The notes under the pieces are model-generated. The model saw nothing but the letters and a program-made list of their open reading frames with translations. It made no database searches and was not told the origin of the DNA. From Euryarchaeota archaeon UBA486 (GTDB lineage Archaea; Thermoplasmatota; Poseidoniia; Poseidoniales; Poseidoniaceae), in the NCBI GenBank assembly GCA_002497765.1, contig DAET01000068.1, positions 1-30,599 of the forward strand: a DNA stretch of 30,599 bases, written 5' to 3'. Numbering within the stretch: position 1 is the stretch's first letter; each line of letters starts with the position of its first letter. This document shows positions 7,643-15,400 of the stretch, one piece after another. Made by a program: the position numbers and the translations under genes.

Positions 7643-8293
7643 CTTGACGCGACCCTCGTCGGTTGGTTTTCGACCGAAGCCCTGGGCGTCGTCGTACATT
7701 TCGTTGAAATCGTGATAGCGGATTTTGTGCTGCTTCTGCAGCGGGTGGAACCCATCGGGACTGTCGTGAGGATTGAGGACACGGTGCATGTTATCGTGGC
7801 CCTCGAATTGGATGCCCACGAGATCCCAGGTTTCCTTCTCGTTCCAGTCTGCACCGACCCAGATGTTCTGAACGCTGGGGACGGTGGGCGTCTCGCCCTG
7901 AGGGAGCGTGATGACCACCTCGAGTTCCAGTGGGACGTCCATACCGGCGAGCTCCTCAGCCACGTGAACGGTGTTGGTGTGAGGTGCTTGGTCCACGACG
8001 GGTTGGCGCATCAGGTGATAGACGACCTCCCAGCCACGCTCGGCCCCGCCTTCGGGGTAGTGCGTGCCAGTGACCATCGAACAGTAATTGACGCCGAGGT
8101 CGAAACGAAGGTGCTTGGCCACGGCCGTCCAGTGTTGGGCGGGGACGTTCACTCGGGTAAACGCCATCTTGTGGGCGTTGGCGTGGTGTTCCACCGTAGC
8201 GCCGACATCGGAACCGCCAAACCGGTCGACGAGGCTGGCAACAGCATGTTCGGCCGCTGCGTCGGCTTGAGCGTTGGTGATGCGCATGCCCAT
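7640..8293 (-). CDS. nuoC: NADH-quinone oxidoreductase subunit C
   Basis: This is the 30-kDa-type subunit of the complex I peripheral arm; it has a structural role and binds no cofactor. The family signature is complete: VPSVQNIWVGADWNEKETWD, then LVGIQFEGH and RVLNPHDSPDGFHPLQK. The open frame runs further upstream (to 8512), but the ATG at 8293 (MGMRITNAQADAAAEH) is preceded by GGAGG seven bases away and lies two bases after the nuoB stop. This gives 217 residues, normal for stand-alone NuoC. The upstream part of the frame overlaps nuoB and reads as low-complexity Arg/Pro/His, so it is rejected. Confidence 0.95.
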   Translation of the reverse strand: MGMRITNAQADAAAEHAVASLVDRFGGSDVGATVEHHANAHKMAFTRVNVPAQHWTAVAKHLRFDLGVNYCSMVTGTHYPEGGAERGWEVVYHLMRQPVVDQAPHTNTVHVAEELAGMDVPLELEVVITLPQGETPTVPSVQNIWVGADWNEKETWDLVGIQFEGHDNMHRVLNPHDSPDGFHPLQKQHKIRYHDFNEMYDDAQGFGRKPTDEGRVK

Positions 8294-8305
8294 GGTCAGT
8301 CCTCC
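8294..8305 (-). promoter_or_regulatory. Ribosome-binding site that fixes the nuoC start
   Basis: GGAGG (8301-8305) lies inside the last codons of nuoB, seven bases before the ATG at 8293. The nuoB TGA falls between SD and ATG (GGAGGACTGACCATG). This supports 8293 over the longer open frame. Confidence 0.65.
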
Positions 8306-8889
8306 CCGACGATGATGGGTTTGTCGCCCTTGCGGCCGCTGCTGGGGGCTGCGCCGATGCGGATGATTTTCTCGCGGAGCAGGCCAAAGCCGTCGATGAG
8401 GGCTTCCGGACGAGGTGGACATCCTGGGATGTAGACGTCGACGGGGATGACGGTGTCCACGCCTTCGAGGATGTTGTAGGATTGGAAGTACGGGCCGCCG
8501 GAAATGGCGCACTCGCCCATGGCGATGCAGTACTTGGGTTCGGGCATTTGCTCCCAGAGACGGACGATCTTGTCAGCGAACTTCTTGCTGATGGGGCCGT
8601 TCACGAGCAACACGTCGGACTGACGGGGCGAAGAGCGGAACAGCACACCGAAACGGTCGCCGTCAAAGCGGGGCGTAGCAGCAGCAGCCATCTCAATGGC
8701 GCAGCACTTGATGCCCAAGTGGAGCGTGAACAAGGATTTGCGACCGGCCCAGTTGAAGTAGCGGCCGGCCAGGACGCTCAGGAACTGCTTGATTTTGGTG
8801 GCTTTGAGGGCTTCATCGGTGACATCGCCGACCATCTCAACGAGGGCTCGGCTGTTGAATGCGGCGTAGTTTTCGTCTTGTCCTGCCAT
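8296..8889 (-). CDS. nuoB: NADH-quinone oxidoreductase subunit B
   Basis: NuoB holds the terminal 4Fe-4S cluster N2, which passes electrons to quinone. The four cluster ligands are visible: the tandem C62-C63 in LGIKCCAIEM, C127 in AMGECAISGG and C157 in IPGCPPRPEAL. The 197-residue length fits the family. An upstream in-frame TTG (8895) exists, but it abuts the SD directly, whereas the ATG at 8889 has GAGGTGA six bases upstream. The gene is coupled to nuoA by a TGAGGTGA junction and lies two bases before nuoC. Confidence 0.97.
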   Translation of the reverse strand: MAGQDENYAAFNSRALVEMVGDVTDEALKATKIKQFLSVLAGRYFNWAGRKSLFTLHLGIKCCAIEMAAAATPRFDGDRFGVLFRSSPRQSDVLLVNGPISKKFADKIVRLWEQMPEPKYCIAMGECAISGGPYFQSYNILEGVDTVIPVDVYIPGCPPRPEALIDGFGLLREKIIRIGAAPSSGRKGDKPIIVGED

Positions 8890-8895
8890 GTTCAA

Positions 8896-8903
8896 TCACC
8901 TCA
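8896..8903 (-). promoter_or_regulatory. TGAGGTGA junction: nuoA stop fused to nuoB ribosome-binding site
   Basis: The minus strand reads TGAGGTGA, TTGAAC, ATG. The leading TGA is the nuoA stop. The spacing selects the ATG at 8889 over the adjacent TTG as the nuoB start. Confidence 0.7.
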
Positions 8904-9380
8904 GATGTAAATGCGGCCTCGCTTACGGAACACGTACCACACGCCAAGCGACATGGTAGCGAAGAAGATGCCGAGAATCGTCAGGGCGTCGGTTGCACGA
9001 GCGACGGCGGCCTCTCGGTCCACAACGTCGGTCGCCGTGGCGTCGGAAGCGACCATGCCACCCAGCACCAGGAACATGAAGGCGACATCAAAAACAAGGA
9101 AGATGATGGCGTACCAGTAATATTGGAAGTGGAACTGGATCATCGCCTCACCCACGGGTTCGCTGCCGCACTCAAAGGTGGTCAAGCGGCGGGGGTAGAG
9201 GCTGTGGTCCCGCTCGTAGCCCTCGAGGAGGTAGGAGCGAGTGACGTGGGGCCGAGCAGGGTCAACCTTGGGACGAACGACCCACGTGATGAGGAAATTT
9301 GTCAGCGGCATGATGATGCCAACCACGGTCAAGAAACCGATGGAAAGATAGGCGCTTGGCACGGATTCAAGTCCCGACAT
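8901..9380 (-). CDS. nuoA: NADH-quinone oxidoreductase subunit A
   Basis: NuoA is a three-helix membrane subunit next to the quinone chamber. The signature FECGSEPVGEAMIQFHFQYY is clear, with C71 in the loop that corresponds to the mobile ND3 loop of mitochondrial complex I. Helix 2 reads AIIFLVFDVAFMFL: D98 is kept, but the Glu that normally follows two residues later (FDVE, E81 in E. coli) is Ala100. The loop before ECG carries extra residues (about 48-68) and the protein, at 159 residues, is slightly longer than the usual 120-150. It is the first gene of the operon; GGGGGTGA precedes the ATG with a four-base gap. Confidence 0.96.
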   Translation of the reverse strand: MSGLESVPSAYLSIGFLTVVGIIMPLTNFLITWVVRPKVDPARPHVTRSYLLEGYERDHSLYPRRLTTFECGSEPVGEAMIQFHFQYYWYAIIFLVFDVAFMFLVLGGMVASDATATDVVDREAAVARATDALTILGIFFATMSLGVWYVFRKRGRIYI

Positions 9381-9392
9381 TGGTTCACCCCC

Positions 9393-9412
9393 GGAGAACG
9401 CATACGCTCTCC
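9393..9412. promoter_or_regulatory. Imperfect inverted repeat upstream of nuoA (candidate operator)
   Basis: A 20-bp element, GGAGAACGCATACGCTCTCC, pairs at seven of eight outer positions. It lies between a TATA-like box (9413-9420) and the nuoA SD (9385-9392), where an archaeal repressor would block initiation. Function is inferred from symmetry and position alone. Confidence 0.3.
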
Positions 9413-9420
9413 GATTTTAC
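9413..9420 (-). promoter_or_regulatory. Candidate TATA box for the nuo operon
   Basis: The minus strand reads GTAAAATC, the most AT-rich octamer upstream of nuoA. With the usual 25-27 bases to the start site, transcription would begin near 9390, giving a leader of about 10 bases that just includes the SD. Confidence 0.35.
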
Positions 9421-9490
9421 CGACTTGAGGCCCCTCCATAAGCGTTGTCTGTCGCCTCGGTGCAAACGGGGGTGTCGAGCCGCCACAGAC

Positions 9491-9505
9491 ATGGGCGCAG
9501 CCCAT
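9491..9505. terminator. Perfect hairpin downstream of the NEW3/CARDB-like gene
   Basis: ATGGGC-GCA-GCCCAT is a perfect 6-bp stem with a 3-base loop, 35-49 bases beyond the stop of the minus-strand gene ending at 9540. No T-run follows it on the minus strand, so a classical terminator is doubtful; it may mark a 3' end or be chance. The rest of the 159-bp gap holds only the nuoA promoter elements. Confidence 0.25.
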
Positions 9506-9539
9506 CGTTTTCACCAAGTTTGACGACGAGTTGTTGCGC

Positions 9540-12425
9540 TCATCTTCGGCGGCTCAGGACAGCGGCCACGAGCAACACGACCAGTACGGCCCCTGCCACT
9601 TGTGCGACCATCGCGTTGGACAGGCCGAGCACCCCTTCTGGAGCGGAGCCCATGGCTGCGAATTCGATGTTCTGGCGGTCAAGCACGCCCGTTTCGGTTG
9701 GCTCCGCCGACACCGTGAATTTGTACGTGTCATCAATTTCGGCGCCGTAAGGCGCACGGACAGTGACCTCCACGAGGAGGGTTTCACCTTCGTTGACGGT
9801 GCAGAGGAGGTCGTTGTTTTCCGTGATGCAACCGAGGTGATCACTGTCGAGCACGACGGACCAACCGCGGAGGTTCTCAGAAGCAAACACGCGAATTTCG
9901 CTGCGGATGTTGCCGGTGTTGACCACACTAATCTGCTGCGTCACGGCGGGTTGGCCGTAGACAACATCCAGCTCCTGTCGCTCGCCCGCTTCGACAAACT
10001 CAATCTCGTGAATGATGCTGACCTCGAGTGAAATCGTCACCAACCCCGAACGATCGGCCGCATTAGAAACGCTGGTGGCAAGAATTTCGAGGAGACCCCC
10101 TTGCCCCGTTTGTGCACCGGGATTCACGCTGATCGTGAGTTCGATGTAGACTTCGAACGGACGAACTTCATGCCCTTCCATGAGGTCGTTGTTGAACCTG
10201 ATGTTATCCGCCTCAATCTCGTCCCTGCCCAGAAGCGGCTCTTGGGTGTCGCTGTCCATCACGAAGGTGCCGTTGGCCAGGTCCCAGATGCCGTAGCCTT
10301 TGGGCACGGGGAGTTCACCCGTCACCGGGAGGTCGTACGCCACCATGGACCGGGTTGCAATGCCTTCGAGGCCGCCCAGCGTAAACACAGCGTCGTCGTT
10401 TCCGTCACCTGTGTTGCGAACCCACATACCAATGGTTTGCTGGCCGTTGGGCGGCAACACCACCGAAGCCGAGGTGGCAGTATCGGTGTTTTCGAGGCGG
10501 AGGTCCATGGAGAAGTTGCGGTCGGACAGAACAGCGAGGAACTCACCCTGGCGCTGGTTGTCGGGAATGCCGTCGCCATCACGGTCCTGTGAATTGGGGT
10601 CATCCTTGTTGCGAACACGCACGGTGAGTCGGGTGTTCTCCAATTCCTCCTCGCCGTCAATGCTGACCACGAGGTACACCGTTGTGGTGGTTTGAGGGTC
10701 GATGTCGATTTCCGTAAAGGGCATGCCGTCCTCGTTCTCAAAGGACGTGCCCCAACCCGGGCTGGCGGTTTGCGATACCACAGAAAGCCCGATGGTGTCC
10801 CGGACGTTGCCTTCGTTGACCAAGTTGATGGGGAAGCGAACTTCGGTGCCCGAGCGGCCCGTTTGGTCGGTCGCCGGGGTTTCAATCTCCAACCCATGAA
10901 TGGCGGCCACGGTCACTCGAAGCGTGACCGTGTCGTAGGCCGTACCGCCGGAGGAGGGGAGGACACTGAACGTCAACTCCACTTCTTCCGTGGCCAGCGC
11001 GTTGACGGGCACACGTACGGTCACGCCAACGTTGGCGGATTTCTCGTTGCCGTGTCGGGAGCCAACGGACACCGAGGAGGCGTCAAGTTGAACGGCCCAA
11101 CCGGTGGGCGCAATGGAGGAAGCGACTCGGAGGTTGTCCTGACCGTTGCCTTGGTTGGTGATGGTGAGGGTGGTGGACTTGTTGCTGCCGGGCTCGATGT
11201 TCGAGAGAATGGAATTGGCGACCGAAATGCTGGCGCCTCGGGACTGACCAACGATGATGCGCAGGTCGGCCTGACACTTGATGGGGCCGTTGTTGCCGTC
11301 TTTCCCGACGATTTGCACGACCGTTTCCGAACCGGCGGTCACCGAATCGTCCGGCGAAACGACGAAATCAAACGCTCGCTCGCCGTTCCCGTTGTCGTAA
11401 GGCAAGAGCCCTGATGAAGCGCCGTCGACTTGAACCCAAGCCGATTTGCTGCCCACAGCAGAGGCCGAAACCGTCCAGTCGGCGTTGCCGTCGTTGGCAT
11501 AGGTGGCCGTGATCTTGGTGTCATCGTCGGGGTTCACACTGACGGAGGTCTTGCTGAGTGCGAGGGTGCACTTCTTGAGCAACGGGACGGTCAAATCGAA
11601 GTCTTCCGTGTCCTTGGCTTCTTGTGAGGGGTCGTTGGCCACGGTGCCGGTAACTTCCCAACAGTACTTGTCAGCCGAGGCACCTTCGGGGACCTCAACC
11701 GTGGCGAAGACGATTTCAGACTCCTCCTGATCGACGTTGACCGAGGTTTCGCTAAGGGTGACGGTGAAGGAAGAGGCAGAGGCGCAACCGGGTCCATCGC
11801 CTTCGCTCACGGCGAGGTTGACCGTCTCGTTGGTTTGTCCGGTGTTTTCCACCTCAATGCGATAGTCAAGTTCCTCCTCCCCGTTCCAGTCTTTGCTTCG
11901 GTCCGAATCGGTGATGATGAGGTCGACACCAAACACGGCACTGCCGGAACCGTCCCCGGCCGTGGTGGTAACCGTCACGGATTCCTGAGCGGGTGCGCCG
12001 GCAACATCGGGGGGAGTGGCCTGTTCGTTCGCTGTAACTGTGACGGTGGTGTCGCAGGAACCTTCAGCGGTTTGTGTCAAGGTGATGTTCATGGTCGCCT
12101 CTTCGTAGGAGCCTGCATCGATGGGGCCTGGGATCTGGGTGATGCTCGAGGTGTAGGCATTGCATTCCTGTGTGGCCTCTTCGGACGTGGCAAGGGAGAC
12201 GGTGACGGGGTTGGAACCGGTGTTTCGAACCCGGATGGTGTACTCGCCGGCTTCCCCTGGATTGACTTCGAGGGCGGTGGGGATGGCGGTGACCAAAATG
12301 GAGGCGTCGCGGCCGTCTGCCGAGACCACCGGCGCCGAGAGCGGCAGGAGTGCCCCGCACATCACCAGCACGAGAAGGATGGCCGTCCGGCGTGAAGCGG
12401 TCACTGCGCTTGCCGTAGGCATCAT
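9540..12425 (-). CDS. Surface protein of NEW3/CARDB-like Ig repeats with C-terminal membrane anchor
   Basis: A 961-residue envelope protein of unknown specific role. It has an N-terminal signal sequence (basic SRR, hydrophobic TAILLVLVMCGALLPL, then VVSADG), about seven Ig-like modules each marked by an N-x-G motif (for example VRNTGSNPVTV, VENTGQTNETV, VNEGNVRDTI, VVNTGNIRSEI), and a C-terminal helix ending AVLSRRR, so the repeats should be displayed outside. Such modules are typical of archaeal surface proteins related to COG1470. The open frame extends 37 codons upstream, but the ATG at 12425 gives a normal signal peptide and lies 25 bases from a TATA-like TTTTGATAG, which suits a leaderless mRNA. 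It follows the protease gene after 65 bases. Confidence 0.8.
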   Translation of the reverse strand: MMPTASAVTASRRTAILLVLVMCGALLPLSAPVVSADGRDASILVTAIPTALEVNPGEAGEYTIRVRNTGSNPVTVSLATSEEATQECNAYTSSITQIPGPIDAGSYEEATMNITLTQTAEGSCDTTVTVTANEQATPPDVAGAPAQESVTVTTTAGDGSGSAVFGVDLIITDSDRSKDWNGEEELDYRIEVENTGQTNETVNLAVSEGDGPGCASASSFTVTLSETSVNVDQEESEIVFATVEVPEGASADKYCWEVTGTVANDPSQEAKDTEDFDLTVPLLKKCTLALSKTSVSVNPDDDTKITATYANDGNADWTVSASAVGSKSAWVQVDGASSGLLPYDNGNGERAFDFVVSPDDSVTAGSETVVQIVGKDGNNGPIKCQADLRIIVGQSRGASISVANSILSNIEPGSNKSTTLTITNQGNGQDNLRVASSIAPTGWAVQLDASSVSVGSRHGNEKSANVGVTVRVPVNALATEEVELTFSVLPSSGGTAYDTVTLRVTVAAIHGLEIETPATDQTGRSGTEVRFPINLVNEGNVRDTIGLSVVSQTASPGWGTSFENEDGMPFTEIDIDPQTTTTVYLVVSIDGEEELENTRLTVRVRNKDDPNSQDRDGDGIPDNQRQGEFLAVLSDRNFSMDLRLENTDTATSASVVLPPNGQQTIGMWVRNTGDGNDDAVFTLGGLEGIATRSMVAYDLPVTGELPVPKGYGIWDLANGTFVMDSDTQEPLLGRDEIEADNIRFNNDLMEGHEVRPFEVYIELTISVNPGAQTGQGGLLEILATSVSNAADRSGLVTISLEVSIIHEIEFVEAGERQELDVVYGQPAVTQQISVVNTGNIRSEIRVFASENLRGWSVVLDSDHLGCITENNDLLCTVNEGETLLVEVTVRAPYGAEIDDTYKFTVSAEPTETGVLDRQNIEFAAMGSAPEGVLGLSNAMVAQVAGAVLVVLLVAAVLSRRR

Positions 12426-12445
12426 GGTCTGCGCTCGGCGTTCTC

Positions 12446-12454
12446 CTATCAAAA
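12446..12454 (-). promoter_or_regulatory. Candidate TATA box for the NEW3/CARDB-like gene (leaderless)
   Basis: The minus strand reads TTTTGATAG, centred 25 bases before the ATG at 12425. That spacing places the transcription start at or next to the start codon, and no SD lies directly upstream. Confidence 0.35.
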
Positions 12455-12490
12455 CCCTATGCTCCACGTGCTTCACGCTGTGCGGTTGGC

Positions 12491-15400
12491 TTACGCTTGA
12501 ACGAAGGACGAGGCGGGCGCTTGGCAGTTGACGCAAGCAGGAATTTCATGAGCGCCGCACCCGTTGAAACCGTCAGCGTGGTACCTCGCCCCGCACGAAG
12601 GGCAGCCCACCATCGCTGTGGTGATCGGTTGGCGACACGTCCAGCACATCGGCGGAGGCGTGGATTGCACTGCAGGCGCAGACGTTGTTGCTTGTGGAAC
12701 AGGCACGGCAGCCGATGGGACGGACATAGCTGGCGAGACGAGAGCCCCGGGCGCAGGTTGAGCAGCAGGTGACGCACCGGGGAGCGGCATGGGAAGCACG
12801 CTCGGCATCGCCTTCGGCGCCAAGGAGGCGTCCTTGCCTCGCAGCACCTGCATGCCAACGAACGCAAAGGCTGCGAGAAGAATGGCTCCGAGGAGAGCGA
12901 TGGTCAACGAGGTGTTCAGGCCACTTTCACCGGAGGTCCCGATGGGTTCGCCTGTTGACGATACGGTGAACGCAAACGAAGCGGTGGAAGCCGTGCTTTG
13001 AGCTAACGCAAGCGAAATGGAGGCTTCACCCGGTGAGTCCGCTCGCACATCGAGGCGGACCAAGGCGGACTGACCGATGTCCAAGTCCACAATGTCCGTG
13101 CCGTCAACTGAAGCGCTCCAAGCAGACGGCGTTTCCACGAGCAACTGTCGCTGAAGCGGCGTGTTGCCGGTGTTGGTGATCTCCAGCGTGATTTGACGTT
13201 CCTGGCCGGTGGTGAACTGCGGAACGGCGCCGATGTCCCATTCAACCTGTTCGTTCACTGCCACCAGCAAGCCCACCGTGGTGGATTGCTCCACGCCTGC
13301 GTCATTGAGGATCACGGTAAACGAGGGCTCTGACATTGGCGCCATCTCACCATCGATCACGACGTTGCAAACCACGGGCACGACCTCACCTTTGCCCACG
13401 GACTCAACGGGCGTGCAATCACCAAACAAGCCCGAGTCCAACCGCAGGCTTGCACTGGGGCTCCACACCGTGTCAGCCCCGTTGCCGAGCAACCAAGTGA
13501 ACTTGAGGTTCTCTCCCGAGGGGTGGGTGCCAGCGCCTTGGGGGTTGGCGAAGGAGGTGCCGTCTTGAAGTTCCAAGCTCACGAAGGTCAGGGTCGGTTC
13601 AGCCAAGGCCTCAACGTTGAGTTCCCCCGTCCACGTAAAGCGGTTTGAACCGTTGTCAAGATGGAGTTTGATGGTCCCGGAGCGGGCGTTGCTTCCCGCC
13701 TCGAGGGTGTAGAGGAGGTTTTTGCTGGTCGCCCACGGCAGGTCAACCACTTCAAGAGCGGTGACCACAGACCAACCACTTGGAAGTTCAAACGACGGTA
13801 GGAGATCGAAGTCAACGTTGCCTTTGTGTTCTAGCGAATACCGCAACGTCAACGAGGAGTCAGGACGGAGGGTTCCAAGATTGGATTCAATGTTGATGAA
13901 CACCTCTTCCACCGTCATCACTTGAATGGGAATTTCGAACACTTTGAGTTCAGCGTTTTCCGTTTGACTGACCGCCGTCAACTTGACGACGCGCTCAGCG
14001 CCGGCCGCCGTCATGACTTGAGGTGGTGTGAACATCAAACCCACCGCTCGGAAGGCTTCGCTGTTGATCAGACCCGTTGAGCCGGATGAGGCACCTGCTT
14101 CACTGCCGAGGTTGGTGAACCCAGCCTGCCAACCAGCTGGTGCCTCAAGGAACAAGTCGTAGCCAATGGGTGCGTTGCCGTTGTTGTAAAATCGAACCGT
14201 GATGTTGGTCGGGTCCGAAGGATGAACCGGCACGACCTGGTAGTCGAACGCCACCTCAGCATCAGGCAAATCGGGAACGATGAGGTCGAGATTCAGCGGG
14301 TAGTCGACACCGTTGTCGACGTCCAGGGCCAGCAGGTCAATCCGGTACGTTCCGGGTGCGGGCGGGTCGGGGTGAACGAGGGTGACGATGATGGATTCCG
14401 TAGCCTGACCTTCCATGGAGAAATTGGATTCCGTACTGCCAATGTACCACGGCATGGTTTGACCGGACTCGACATGGAGCACTCCTCCGGTTTGCATGGA
14501 GGCGTTGGTCGGGATGAGGGCCGTGTTGGTCAAGGAAACGTTCCAGGACGTCGTCGTGATGGTGCTGGAACTCAGTGTTTGGACGGGGGTAGAGGTTTGG
14601 AGTTTGACGCCTGGGGCCGTGATGTTGACTTGAATGTCCAAACGGTTGTTGTCCTCTCGGATTTCCTCCATGTTGTCGTCCGGGTCGATGATGAAGGAGA
14701 GGGTGCTCGTCCCCGCGGATTGAGGCGTCCACGGCCACATGAGAACTTTGGACGACCCTGCCCCGAGTTCAATCGTCCTCCGCGACAGTTCCGTACCGTC
14801 CACCTCAAACGCAATCGGGAAGGTCTCGGCTTTGACGTTTCCAAAGTTGAAGAACGAGGTCGTCAGTTGAACCGGATCGTCGACCTGTGGAATAGCCACA
14901 TCCATCTGGAAGTCCTCGGGTACCACCTTCGGGTCGGGGCGGAGGTCGTTCACACCATGACCAAGCACGGCGACGGCGTAGGGCTGCGTCTTCCCACCGC
15001 TGTGTTGAGCGTCCTTGACCTTCACGGTCCAGGTCCCCTGAGCGGCGTTATCGATGAGCACGACTTCGAGGTTGTTGACGCTGTCCCGCGCCCCGCCGGT
15101 GGCTGACCTGCCGTTGGCGAAATCATTGCCGAGGTAGACCGTGCCGTCGGGTGCAGTGACTTCCAAATCCAAATCGTTCACGAGTTGTGCACTGGAAAAC
15201 CGGGATCCACGCTCGTCCGACCAGGTCAAGACGGCCTTGAACATCCCCGAAGATTGCGAGACGTTGAATGAATACGACTTGCTGTTGCCCGTGCCCGACA
15301 TCACCGAGCGATCGTCCACCCAGATGCCTTGACCACCCGGAGGTGCGAGGCTGTTGCGCAAATTGACGCGCCCCCAACCTTCGTCGTCGTTGGGGATGTC

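Noticed and set aside
4382..8434. Two very long open frames on the plus strand (598 and 724 codons) opposite nuoI, nuoH, nuoD, nuoC and nuoB
   Set aside because: They lie fully antisense to well-conserved complex I genes, their translations show no domain and have shadow composition (His/Gly/Val/Asp-rich). GC-rich codon bias explains the lack of stops.
7956..8512. N-terminal extension of nuoC upstream of 8293
   Set aside because: It overlaps nuoB, reads as Arg/Pro/His-rich shadow sequence, and an SD fixes the start at 8293.
9540..9640. Archaeosortase PGF-CTERM signal at the end of the NEW3/CARDB-like protein
   Set aside because: The helix and terminal RRR fit, but there is no PGF motif before the helix, so it is called a plain tail anchor.
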